A stretch of 25,468 bases of DNA from Bacillota bacterium (GCA_023388635.1 JAEWFW010000042.1:1-25468), one strand, 5' to 3'; counted from the stretch's first letter, positions 15,956 through 23,609 are shown. Made by a program: numbers and translations. Notes: a model not told the origin generated them from the sequence alone.

Positions 15956-16295
15956 TCGTTCCACCGATCTTTTGGATGAAGCTCACCAATTGGGGCAGAA
16001 AATTGCAGCTATTGATTTTATAGAGCGTTATCGCATACTGGAGAGTAAAGTTGAAGAACACGCGAAAATACAGGCGTTACTGGAGCAGCTACGAACATCG
16101 GCAGGTTCCGATTATACAGTGACTCGCGAAGCGTTATTAGAAATTCCACTGTTTGCTGAATATATTGAATTGCAGCAGCAAGTGGAGGATTATCTGAAAG
16201 ATGTGATTCATATATTTGTCAGTGCCGTGTCACCGAAAATTGTATTACAGGAAAAATCGCATAGTGGAGGCTGTCATCAGTGTCATGGATGCTAG
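15939..16295 (+). CDS. ricA: YlbF/YmcA family protein (RicA-like) with C-terminal Cys cluster
   Basis: This 118-residue, mostly helical protein belongs to the Com_YlbF family. Position between miaB and cotE matches ymcA (ricA) of Bacillus, whose product forms the RicA-RicF-RicT complex that carries [4Fe-4S] clusters and promotes RNase Y mRNA maturation, biofilm formation, competence and sporulation. It ends in SGGCHQCHGC, three closely spaced cysteines and two histidines. A Cys-rich tail is more like that of Bacillus YlbF (RicF), so this single protein mixes ymcA position with a ylbF-like tail. GTG 15939 has TTGGAGGG upstream and lies inside miaB, implying translational coupling. Confidence 0.8.
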   Translation: MTDVPSRSTDLLDEAHQLGQKIAAIDFIERYRILESKVEEHAKIQALLEQLRTSAGSDYTVTREALLEIPLFAEYIELQQQVEDYLKDVIHIFVSAVSPKIVLQEKSHSGGCHQCHGC

Positions 16296-16301
16296 CTTGA
16301 T

Positions 16302-16342
16302 AAAAAAGCTCACATTTTTTTAAAAAATGTGAGCTTTTTTAT
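16302..16342 (+). terminator. Intrinsic terminator after ricA
   Basis: AAAGCTCACATTTTTT (16305-16320) pairs perfectly with AAAAAATGTGAGCTTT (16322-16337), ending in a T-run. The A-run before the stem also makes it potentially bidirectional. It separates the pduL-ricA operon from cotE. Confidence 0.9.
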
Positions 16343-16363
16343 GCACTATAGGCATTGAACCTG

Positions 16364-16371
16364 CATACAAT
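16364..16371 (+). promoter_or_regulatory. Sigma-E-like -10 element for cotE
   Basis: CATACAAT is an exact match to the sigma-E -10 consensus and lies 92 bases before the cotE ATG. The -35 region (around 16344-16350, CACTATA) is only a partial match. In B. subtilis cotE is transcribed from sigma-E and sigma-K promoters, so mother-cell expression here is expected but not proven. Confidence 0.4.
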
Positions 16372-16462
16372 TGAACTAAAAGCCATTATGGGCTCATACT
16401 TCGCAGTTTTGATATTTTTCTAAATCGTCTTTACTTGAAAACAATGAGGAGGTAAAAAATTT

Positions 16463-17023
16463 ATGGTGTATATCGATAATCAGGTAAATACTCGCGAGAT
16501 ATTTACTAAAGCGGTATGTGCAAAGGGTCGCAAGTATTCGCAAACTATCCATATAATAAAACCGGCAAATATTCCTACCAGTATCCTTGGGGCTTGGGTC
16601 ATCAATCATACGTTTATATCAGAAAAAGCGGGAGAGCTTGTAGAAATTACAGGCAGCTATGACGTGAATATCTGGTATTCTTATGATAATAACACGAAAA
16701 CGACGGTCACCAAAGAAGCCGTGACCTATGTGGAAGAAATCTGTATGGATTATATTGAAAATCTCATTACAGATAATAATCACGAAGTAATTACGAGCAT
16801 CAAACAGCAGCCAAATTGCTTGGAAGCAAAAATTGATGTTGACGGACAGCACATCCGTATCAAAGTGGAGAAGGAGTTTTACAGTGAATTAATTGGTGAA
16901 ACGAAGCTTGCCGTTCTTGTCGTAGAGCAAGAAGAAAAAGAAATCGATGAGCAAGAGTTATATGAAGAATTGGATGACGAGAACCAAGTGGAGACGCACA
17001 TATTAATTGACGATGAAGAATAA
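16463..17023 (+). CDS. cotE: Outer spore coat morphogenetic protein CotE
   Basis: This 186-residue protein matches CotE, the mother-cell protein that forms a ring around the forespore and directs assembly of the outer coat. Family-conserved stretches include REIFTKAVCAKGRKYSQ, ILGAWVINHTF, EITGSYDVNIWYSYDNNTKT and QQPNCLEAKI. The acidic C-terminal tail (residues ~155-186, rich in E and D) is also typical. ATG 16463 has AGGAGGT at 16447-16453. It lies between two terminators, so it is transcribed alone. In Bacillus mutS is downstream; here a YheC/YheD operon follows, linking CotE to spore-surface enzymes. Confidence 0.95.
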   Translation: MVYIDNQVNTREIFTKAVCAKGRKYSQTIHIIKPANIPTSILGAWVINHTFISEKAGELVEITGSYDVNIWYSYDNNTKTTVTKEAVTYVEEICMDYIENLITDNNHEVITSIKQQPNCLEAKIDVDGQHIRIKVEKEFYSELIGETKLAVLVVEQEEKEIDEQELYEELDDENQVETHILIDDEE

Positions 17024-17035
17024 ATTCAATGCGAA

Positions 17036-17066
17036 GAAGTTGGGTGAAAACCCAATTTTTTTTTTG
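17036..17066 (+). terminator. Intrinsic terminator after cotE
   Basis: TTGGGT (17040-17045) pairs with ACCCAA (17050-17055) around a GAAA tetraloop, with weaker A-T pairs below, and is followed by a ten-base T-run (17056-17065). Confidence 0.88.
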
Positions 17067-17084
17067 TCCAATCATATAGTGCTC

Positions 17085-17111
17085 ACTTTACTATATAACA
17101 TGCATAAACTA
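17085..17111 (+). promoter_or_regulatory. Sigma-K-like promoter of the YheC/YheD operon
   Basis: CATAAACTA (17103-17111) fits the sigma-K -10 consensus CATANNNTA exactly. AC at 17085-17086, within TCAC, is 16 bases upstream, at the -35 distance. It lies between the cotE terminator and the first YheC/YheD start (17144), so the four-gene operon may be a late mother-cell unit. These motifs are short and the call rests partly on context. Confidence 0.42.
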
Positions 17112-17143
17112 TTGCTAGGTGGTTGTATGGGGAGGGTAAAATA

Positions 17144-18538
17144 TTGGAAATTTATGAATTGCTCATCAGGGTAAAAAAAGACAATGAAATGTGCATTGTT
17201 TTACCGAAAACACTACAGAAGCATGAATTTTATCAAGGCAAGACGAAAACCCTTGTTTCTTTTGGTCAAAAAAAAGCGGAAGTGCCGATTCGGTTTCATA
17301 AAGGCAATGAACTCATTTTATCTGATAAACTCGCTGCCAATTTATGTTTTCCATATGGGAAATTACAACTCCATGTTATCATACAAAAACATCTCATCAA
17401 AATTGGACCGCTACTCTCCGTTTATGTAAGAAAGGAGAAGACAGGGGACTTTGGGCTATTAAATACGTTTTTGAAAAGCTTTGCAGATCTATGTATCGAT
17501 AAAAAGATTGCGCTCATGGTATTTACTCCGAATAATACAAATTACGAGACAAAGACGATTGTCGGATACAGATTTTGCTATGTAAGTAATGCGTGGAAAA
17601 TATGCAAATTTCCGCTGCCGGATGTCATTATTGATCGTGGAATATTCGGCGGCACTAAATATTGGAATAGCGCACATAAAGAAAGGATGATGTTCCAGAA
17701 CAATCCGGACATAATTAAATTCAATGCGAGTCTAGGCAACAAATATGAGACATATGAGATTCTTGCCAAAAATTCTATGCTATCCGAATATTTGCCGGAC
17801 ACGATCGTATATAACGATTTCCAAGACCTTGTGAGCATGCTCGATAAATATACGACCGTGTACATGAAACCGGTAGGTGGAACCCAAGGTTACGGGATTA
17901 TCAAAGTCAGCCGGCAAAATAACAAATACCATATTTTTATCAACGACGTTCGATATACGAGCAACACAGTCAAGAGCATGTGCTTGTTTATCAACAAAAA
18001 AATAAATCAATTCAACTTGCATAATAAACAATTGTATATCATCCAACAGGCGATTCCACTGTTTAAAGTCAATAACAGCATCCTTGATTTTCGCGTACTC
18101 TTGCAAAAAAGGGAAAACCTCCGCTGGGGCATTACAGCGGTCGTCGCGCGAGTGGGCAAACAAAATGATATTACGAGTAATTTGTCGAGAGGCGGAACGG
18201 TCATTGACGGTGAAACGGCAGTCAAACAAATTGCCAAAAAACTGAATATAGAAGACGCCAACATCTTGTACCAAAAAATCAAAGATGTATCGATTCTCGC
18301 GGCATTTACATTAGAAAATTCCAGCGGTACTTTCGGAGAACTAGGAATTGATCTCGGCGTTGACACGTCGGGAGATCCCTGGATCATAGAAATTAATCCG
18401 CGCCCGGGAAGAAAATCGTTGCGCATCGTCGATGAAGCAAAACGCACACAATCGTTGGAAATCCCTATACAATATTGTTTAGAATTATGGTTTCGAAAAT
18501 TCAGGGGGAATTTACGTGATAAAGCATATCGCTATTGA
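17144..18538 (+). CDS. YheC/YheD family ATP-grasp protein, copy 1
   Basis: This 464-residue protein belongs to the YheC/YheD ATP-grasp family, whose B. subtilis members are associated with the spore coat or endospore; the reaction is unknown but ATP-grasp enzymes typically join a carboxylate to an amine. It has an N-terminal beta domain (about 1-95, ending IGPLLSVYVRK). The catalytic part has KPVGGTQGYG (K242), DFRVLLQK, ITSNLSRGGT, and FGELGIDLG with the metal-binding EIN at 416-418. All expected ATP-grasp elements look intact. I chose TTG 17144 because GGGGAGGG at 17129-17136 precedes it; TTG 17123 would put that site inside the gene. It overlaps copy 2 by 23 bases. Confidence 0.88.
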   Translation: MEIYELLIRVKKDNEMCIVLPKTLQKHEFYQGKTKTLVSFGQKKAEVPIRFHKGNELILSDKLAANLCFPYGKLQLHVIIQKHLIKIGPLLSVYVRKEKTGDFGLLNTFLKSFADLCIDKKIALMVFTPNNTNYETKTIVGYRFCYVSNAWKICKFPLPDVIIDRGIFGGTKYWNSAHKERMMFQNNPDIIKFNASLGNKYETYEILAKNSMLSEYLPDTIVYNDFQDLVSMLDKYTTVYMKPVGGTQGYGIIKVSRQNNKYHIFINDVRYTSNTVKSMCLFINKKINQFNLHNKQLYIIQQAIPLFKVNNSILDFRVLLQKRENLRWGITAVVARVGKQNDITSNLSRGGTVIDGETAVKQIAKKLNIEDANILYQKIKDVSILAAFTLENSSGTFGELGIDLGVDTSGDPWIIEINPRPGRKSLRIVDEAKRTQSLEIPIQYCLELWFRKFRGNLRDKAYRY

Positions 18539-19889
18539 GATTAACCCGAATCTAAATAGAGGAGAAGTCTTGTTCTATACGAATGACAAAGATCTATTCC
18601 AGATCCTGCATCGCAAGAGAAATTATACGTTGCAAATGGGGAACAAACGCGTGACATCGGTTAGCATTTATTGCGGCAGCGCATCGAAAAAAGTAGAACG
18701 GATGCAAGTTTCTTTGGAGATAGCGCAGACTTTAAAAATCCCGTTTCATAAATTGACATTACAAATGCGTATTTCTGAAGACAAAAAATCTATACAAATC
18801 AGTCCGGTGATCGGCATTTTCGTACGGCAAAAGAAAAAACAAAAGACAATCACGAAGCTGCAAAAGCAGATCGTTCAGCAATATTTGCTTCATGCCAAAG
18901 AACTGCATTACTACGCGTTTGCATTCTGTGCAGAAGATATTGAATGGACGAAAAAAATGATTCAAGGCTATATTTTAGATGAAAATGATAAGATTATTAG
19001 ACGTACGGTGCCGTTTCCCGATGTCATGTACGATCAGAATGTCTCCAGGACATATGAACAACAAGCGAATGTGATCAAAGCCATGGAGCGGTTACGTCAG
19101 GAAATTCCTTTTTATTTTAATCCGGGATATTTTAACAAATGGGAGATTTTCGAATATATCTCGAACCACGAGCAATCAAAAAAATACCATCCGCCGACGA
19201 TATTGCTCAAAAGCGTGTCCGATATTGCCGCCAATGTGATAAAGCATGGGTTTGTCTATCTCAAACCGATCAATGGCAGCCAGGGAAAAGGAATCATCAC
19301 GATTACGAGGAAAAATCAGCATTATGAATATAAAAGCCAGGGCTCAATGCTTGTGGAAGGCAGGTCTTTGAATAAGAAACAGTTGGAAGAATCGGTGAGC
19401 AATATCATCAAACGCAGGCAGTATATATTACAGAAAGGATTATCATTGATCCGTTATAATGGGCGCCCCGTGGATATTCGCGTCTTGATGCAAAAGAATG
19501 AACATGGGAAATGGGTTCGGACGAAAATGTTCGCCCGTGTATCGAAACCTGGATCGATCACCTCCAATTTAAGCACAGGCGGTGAAGCGAAGACTGTCGA
19601 GGAAGTTTTGGCAGTAAACTTTCCACCGGCTACAGTGAAAACGATTGTCGCAAATTTACGGAGGGCAGCGCGGGTCATCACGCATGCACTGGAAGAAAAA
19701 TCAGAAAAATTGTTCGGTGAGTTGGGGCTTGATCTCGGAATCACGGAAAATGGTCAAACATGGTTAATTGAGGTAAACTCTAAACCTTGGAAGACTTTAG
19801 ATACGGAAACAGGGTCAAAAGAGCTTGTAGAAAAATCGTTTAGAAGACCGATTGAGTACGCCGGATATTTGGTCAATGCCGGCAATTAA
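18516..19889 (+). CDS. YheC/YheD family ATP-grasp protein, copy 2
   Basis: This 457-residue paralogue of the preceding protein has an N-terminal beta domain (about 1-100, with ISPVIGIFVRQ). A linker helix follows, then the ATP-grasp domain with KPINGSQGKGI (K250), DIRVLMQKNEHGKW, ITSNLSTGGEA, and FGELGLDLG with EVN at 419-421. The nucleotide and metal motifs are closest to consensus of the three copies. GTG 18516 has AGGGGGAA upstream and lies inside the previous gene, implying translational coupling. It is unusually basic, with many Lys/Arg residues (for example RQKKKQKTITKLQKQ near 106-120), which may aid binding to acidic coat or cortex material; that is inference. Confidence 0.88.
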   Translation: MIKHIAIEINPNLNRGEVLFYTNDKDLFQILHRKRNYTLQMGNKRVTSVSIYCGSASKKVERMQVSLEIAQTLKIPFHKLTLQMRISEDKKSIQISPVIGIFVRQKKKQKTITKLQKQIVQQYLLHAKELHYYAFAFCAEDIEWTKKMIQGYILDENDKIIRRTVPFPDVMYDQNVSRTYEQQANVIKAMERLRQEIPFYFNPGYFNKWEIFEYISNHEQSKKYHPPTILLKSVSDIAANVIKHGFVYLKPINGSQGKGIITITRKNQHYEYKSQGSMLVEGRSLNKKQLEESVSNIIKRRQYILQKGLSLIRYNGRPVDIRVLMQKNEHGKWVRTKMFARVSKPGSITSNLSTGGEAKTVEEVLAVNFPPATVKTIVANLRRAARVITHALEEKSEKLFGELGLDLGITENGQTWLIEVNSKPWKTLDTETGSKELVEKSFRRPIEYAGYLVNAGN

Positions 19890-19906
19890 AAGAGGTGTAG
19901 TACAAC

Positions 19907-21268
19907 ATGTTATGTACGTTGAAAATATCCGATTCGCACATAACCATCACGTTTCCCAGGATTAACAAAATGGCGATCCCTAGGACGGCTCCACGCGTTA
20001 TTAAGTGGGGCGAATACGTACTGGCAGAAATTCCAAAGAACTACGATATGCAGAAACGCAAGCAACATTCGTTTCGTCTGACGAAAAATGTTCCTTTTAC
20101 TCTTCCAGAAATCTCAGTGAAGTGTCACATGAGGAATAAAAACATATATCTATCCCCTGTCGTCAGTATTTTGCTTGATCCACTCAGTGTCAAGGGAAAG
20201 CATGTCAAGAATAAAAAAGGGAAAATGGTTGTATTAAACGAATTGGCAAAAACATTATCAGAGCAGGGGATGATCGTCACAGCGATTCACCCTGAGCATA
20301 TAAATGAGGCAGATACTTGCCTAACGGGGTACGTGTATACCCCAGTGAAGATGAATATGGGCAGCCCGTGGAAACCGGCGAAATTTCCTTGGTCGGAAGT
20401 CGTGTACAATCAAATTTCGTCGCGTAAATGGGAGGCGATGGAAGTCTCGCAGAAGGCAAAACGAATTTTGATAGATAAAATAGGCACAGGCTTCTTTAAC
20501 ACCAGCTTCTTAGATAAATACTTATCGTATTCCGTGCTGAAAAATGGCGCGGGGATTGCTAAATATTTGTTAGACACCCGTATTTATAGCCAAGAGGATT
20601 TGACTGACATGATCGGCAAGTATGATTCTTTGTATATCAAACCGATCCAGAATTCCCTCGGCGTGGGGATATGGCGCTTCAGTAAATTGAGTGACGGGAA
20701 ATATGTGTTTCAGACAAAGCGCAACGGAAAAATTGTCAACTATATCAGCGGCAATCTCACAAAATTGGTCGATTTCTTTCAATCCAAAGTTGACAATAGA
20801 AGTTATTTGATTCAACAGGGAGTGCGTTTTCTGAAATACAATGAGCGAATATTCGATATCCGCGCATTGGCACAAAAAAATGCCTACGGAAAATGGAGTT
20901 TGACTGGTGCCGGCGCGAGAGTAGCAGCACCGAAAGCGTTCATGACGCACATACCAAACGGCGGAGAAATTATGGATTTAAAAAAATTGCTCCGGCAGAT
21001 CGTCACCGATGAAGCACAACAGAAATTCATGCATGAACAATTGGAAGAAATGGCAGCCCGAATACCGGCGGCATTAGAAGTTGGATTAGGCAAAAATTTT
21101 GGAGAAATCTCCATGGATATCGGTGTGAATGACAATCTCCAGTTGTCGCTGATCGAAATTAACGCCAAACCGATGAAATTTGATGAGAAAGAAATACAAA
21201 GTAAAGCAATTGAAAAATTGTCTCAATACATTTCATATTTGTGTAACTGGCACGAGGTTCCTGAGTAA
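19907..21268 (+). CDS. YheC/YheD family ATP-grasp protein, copy 3 (divergent)
   Basis: This 453-residue protein is a third YheC/YheD paralogue. The N-terminal beta domain ends in LSPVVSILLDP. The ATP-grasp domain keeps K245 and EIN at 417-419. Its glycine loop reads KPIQNSLGVGI where the others have KP-x-x-G-S/T-Q-G-x-G. The motif ITSNLS-x-GG of its siblings becomes MTHIPNGGEI, and FGELG becomes FGEIS. It likely binds nucleotide but may have changed substrate specificity. ATG 19907 follows AAAGAGGTG; the gap to copy 2 is 17 bases and to the next gene 21 bases, so all four genes form one operon. Confidence 0.85.
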   Translation: MLCTLKISDSHITITFPRINKMAIPRTAPRVIKWGEYVLAEIPKNYDMQKRKQHSFRLTKNVPFTLPEISVKCHMRNKNIYLSPVVSILLDPLSVKGKHVKNKKGKMVVLNELAKTLSEQGMIVTAIHPEHINEADTCLTGYVYTPVKMNMGSPWKPAKFPWSEVVYNQISSRKWEAMEVSQKAKRILIDKIGTGFFNTSFLDKYLSYSVLKNGAGIAKYLLDTRIYSQEDLTDMIGKYDSLYIKPIQNSLGVGIWRFSKLSDGKYVFQTKRNGKIVNYISGNLTKLVDFFQSKVDNRSYLIQQGVRFLKYNERIFDIRALAQKNAYGKWSLTGAGARVAAPKAFMTHIPNGGEIMDLKKLLRQIVTDEAQQKFMHEQLEEMAARIPAALEVGLGKNFGEISMDIGVNDNLQLSLIEINAKPMKFDEKEIQSKAIEKLSQYISYLCNWHEVPE

Positions 21269-21289
21269 TGGAAGGAGGCAATACGAGTT

Positions 21290-22750
21290 GTGAAATGCAA
21301 AATCGTTCATAACAACCAATCATACCTTAAAAAACTTACAACGAACGTAGAAAACGCATTAGCAGAAAGCAGTCCAGATAATTCCAGAAATCAAGCATAC
21401 GTCGCAGTGCAATGGGGAAAGACGACGCCGCCAAATGTGGCATACGATTATATATGCAATACGACGCAAGCGATAGGGAATGCGACCAAACGGTTGCGCA
21501 TGTTTCGAATTTTGAAACTCAATGGAATTGAAGTGCCGGCCATTCAGAAAATCGGCAACGGCAGTTCGGAAAAAATACGTTATCAGATACAACAGGTACA
21601 TGCGGTCAGGAGTTATCGTGTATTCGTATTTCAGTTCCAGACGCTGATTATGTACCGTTCCAACGATAATTTAGTTTGGCTTTCCAATAAAACGCCCGCA
21701 TTGAATAATAAATTTTATGAAGTGCCGGAGAGTGAAAATCGTGAAACCCAGAGAGTTGCCAGGATGGCGGAACGAGCGATCTATTCACTCGGATTGGATT
21801 TCGGCTCCGTATGGATAGGTATCTCATCTGCGAGAAAGCAGATCGTACTCAATGTGGAAGCGAGCCCCACACTCAATCCACGCCGGGAACAGCTATATCG
21901 GAATGCAATCGTAAATTTTGTCAAACAGTATACAGCCGACCTTGAGACGACCAGCCCTGTTATTGGCGCAGATTTAGAATTTATGTTTAAAAACCGCGAG
22001 GGCAAGATGGTGCTTGCCTCCAAATATTTTTCTAAAAAAGGGAAAATCGGTTGTGACGCTCGGACGATTAACCGTAATTTATCGAGACGGCCGCTTGCGG
22101 AAATACGACCCGATCCCAGCAGCGACCCGGAACAAGTAGTAGAAAATATACGCAATATTATGCACGAAGCCATATTGAAAGTCAATTCTGATAAGATTCA
22201 ATGGTTGGCGGGAAGTATGCCGTTTAAAGGCTATTCGATTGGCGGGCATATCCATTTCAGTAATGTGAAGCTCAATTCCGCCATAACGAGGGCGTTGGAT
22301 AATTACTTAGCAGTGCCACTCGTACTGATTGAAGAACCGAGCACTGCGAAACAACGACGCATACGATACGGATTTCTGGGAGATGTGCGCACACAATTCC
22401 ACGGCGGTTTTGAATACCGCACATTAGGAAGTTGGGTACTATCTCCGCAAATCAGCAAAGCAGTCCTGTTTTTGAGCCAATTTATCGTAAAGCATTATAC
22501 GAAATTAGATACGGATATTTTCTACTCTGCCGATCATCAGAGGGATTTCTACACGATTGATCGGGAACAAATGAAAATTCACTTTAGACGCGCGTGGGCA
22601 GAATTAGAACAGATTCCAGGTTTCTTCTCGATCCAGAGACATGTCAATATCATTCCGGAAATGATCGAAGCGGATCGCAAGTGGGATGAGAAGCGTGACT
22701 TCAAAACTCAATGGGGATTTCAAGTGGTAAAAAGAGCCAAGAGCGGGTAA
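21290..22750 (+). CDS. ATP-grasp-like domain fused to phiEco32-type COOH-NH2 ligase (putative amidoligase)
   Basis: This 486-residue protein has two parts. Residues ~225-450 match the phiEco32-like COOH-NH2 ligase type 2 family (glutamine-synthetase fold): GADLEF (D228, E230), AEIRPDP (E271, R273), GGHIHF (H320, H322) and a late FEYRTLGSWVL. Such enzymes are predicted to form amide or peptide bonds using ATP. Residues ~45-215 resemble a shortened ATP-grasp domain: MFRILKLNGIEVPAIQ, YRVFVFQFQT and SLGLDFGSVWIG. The usual KP-glycine-loop lid is missing and the metal motif ExN reads NVE (188-190). GTG 21290 follows GGAAGGAGG. It is the last gene of the YheC/YheD operon. The substrate is unknown. 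Confidence 0.82.
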   Translation: MKCKIVHNNQSYLKKLTTNVENALAESSPDNSRNQAYVAVQWGKTTPPNVAYDYICNTTQAIGNATKRLRMFRILKLNGIEVPAIQKIGNGSSEKIRYQIQQVHAVRSYRVFVFQFQTLIMYRSNDNLVWLSNKTPALNNKFYEVPESENRETQRVARMAERAIYSLGLDFGSVWIGISSARKQIVLNVEASPTLNPRREQLYRNAIVNFVKQYTADLETTSPVIGADLEFMFKNREGKMVLASKYFSKKGKIGCDARTINRNLSRRPLAEIRPDPSSDPEQVVENIRNIMHEAILKVNSDKIQWLAGSMPFKGYSIGGHIHFSNVKLNSAITRALDNYLAVPLVLIEEPSTAKQRRIRYGFLGDVRTQFHGGFEYRTLGSWVLSPQISKAVLFLSQFIVKHYTKLDTDIFYSADHQRDFYTIDREQMKIHFRRAWAELEQIPGFFSIQRHVNIIPEMIEADRKWDEKRDFKTQWGFQVVKRAKSG

Positions 22751-22810
22751 AGTGAACAATCATCAAATGATATAGAGTATCAAGTGTATACCTAAGAGGG
22801 TATGCAGATG

Positions 22811-22858
22811 AACCACGGAAATTCACTGTATGTTTTGTAGTGAATTTTTCGTGGTTTT
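22811..22858 (+). terminator. Intrinsic terminator of the YheC/YheD-amidoligase operon
   Basis: AACCACG (22811-22817) pairs with CGTGGTT (22850-22856) and, above it, AAATTCACT (22819-22827) pairs with AGTGAATTT (22839-22847), forming a long stem that ends in TTTTGT. The last T-run is short but the stem is strong. Confidence 0.75.
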
Positions 22859-22978
22859 GTATTGATAGAATCCATGTCTGTATGTTTTCTTCGGTACATA
22901 GATTTAAAAATTGGCAACGTGCTATTAGTAGAAATCTGGTCATAAAAAAACAAATGGTCGAGAAATTCATTTAGTATA

Positions 22979-23007
22979 TTGAATATTAGCAACTTATGTA
23001 TTACAAT
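22979..23007 (+). promoter_or_regulatory. Sigma-A promoter for fmdE and the ABC importer
   Basis: TTGAAT (22979-22984) and TACAAT (23002-23007) are spaced by 17 bases, matching four and five consensus positions. The start site would be near 23014, directly before a palindrome. Confidence 0.6.
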
Positions 23008-23021
23008 GTCATAAATGGTGT

Positions 23022-23041
23022 TACGAAATTTATATTTCGTA
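23022..23041 (+). promoter_or_regulatory. Palindromic operator-like site downstream of the fmdE promoter
   Basis: TACGAAAT (23022-23029) and ATTTCGTA (23034-23041) form perfect 8-bp arms around TTAT. A third similar half-site, TACGAATA, starts at 23043. Its place from about +8 relative to the predicted start suits repression by a dimeric regulator, plausibly sensing the imported metal or chelate. The regulator is not identified. Confidence 0.5.
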
Positions 23042-23084
23042 GTACGAATAAATTTTATTGTAGAGAAATGAGGGAAATATCAAG

Positions 23085-23609
23085 ATGAATCAGCATTTAT
23101 GGGAGAAAGCGGTTGCTTTTCACGGACATGACTGTCCTGGACTTGCCATCGGATTTAAAGCATGTGAAGCAGCATTTGAAAAAATGGGAATTAGCATGTC
23201 ACAAGATGAAGAAATTGTATGTATAACGGAAAATGACGCTTGCGGCGTCGATGCTATCCAAGCGTTGTTGAGCTGTACGATGGGAAAAGGCAATTTGATT
23301 TATAAACCTACTGGCAAACAGGCATTTGCCTTCATCAGACGAGATAATGGACAAGCCATGCGTTTTTATCTGAAGTCCAGAAAAAATAATATGCAGCGAT
23401 CAGAATATCAGAATTATTTATTACATGCACCTATAGAGGAAGTATTTGACTGCAAGGAAGTAAACATAACCTTGCCGGGTCGGGCGCGCCTCTTTTCCTC
23501 CATAACATGCGAACAGTGTGGTGAGGCTGCTGCCGAGTATAAGATGCGCTTTCAGGAAGGGAAACAGGTTTGCTTGGACTGCTTTGAAGAATATACTCGC
23601 GGTTGGTAA
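23085..23609 (+). CDS. FmdE family protein with C-terminal zinc ribbon
   Basis: This 174-residue protein has the FmdE fold: FHGHDCPGLAIGFKA at residues 9-23 with the conserved His, Cys and Pro, then ENDACGVDAIQ near 47-57. A C-terminal zinc ribbon has CEQCG and CLDC pairs (about residues 144-165). FmdE was named from the molybdenum formylmethanofuran dehydrogenase operon of methanogens but is not a catalytic subunit; many bacterial homologues sit beside metal-uptake genes, and the role is unknown. ATG 23085 follows GAGGG. It is followed by an ABC importer with no intervening terminator, suggesting a role in handling the imported metal or cofactor. Confidence 0.88.
   Translation: MNQHLWEKAVAFHGHDCPGLAIGFKACEAAFEKMGISMSQDEEIVCITENDACGVDAIQALLSCTMGKGNLIYKPTGKQAFAFIRRDNGQAMRFYLKSRKNNMQRSEYQNYLLHAPIEEVFDCKEVNITLPGRARLFSSITCEQCGEAAAEYKMRFQEGKQVCLDCFEEYTRGW

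Larger units (their letters stand above)
22751..23084. other. Intergenic region between amidoligase and fmdE
   Basis: This 334-base stretch has no gene. It carries the operon terminator at 22811-22858, a promoter at 22979-23007 and a palindrome at 23022-23041. A small hairpin (ATACC, TAAGA loop, GGGTAT) lies just before the terminator. It is AT-rich, as expected for regulatory DNA. Confidence 0.6.
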
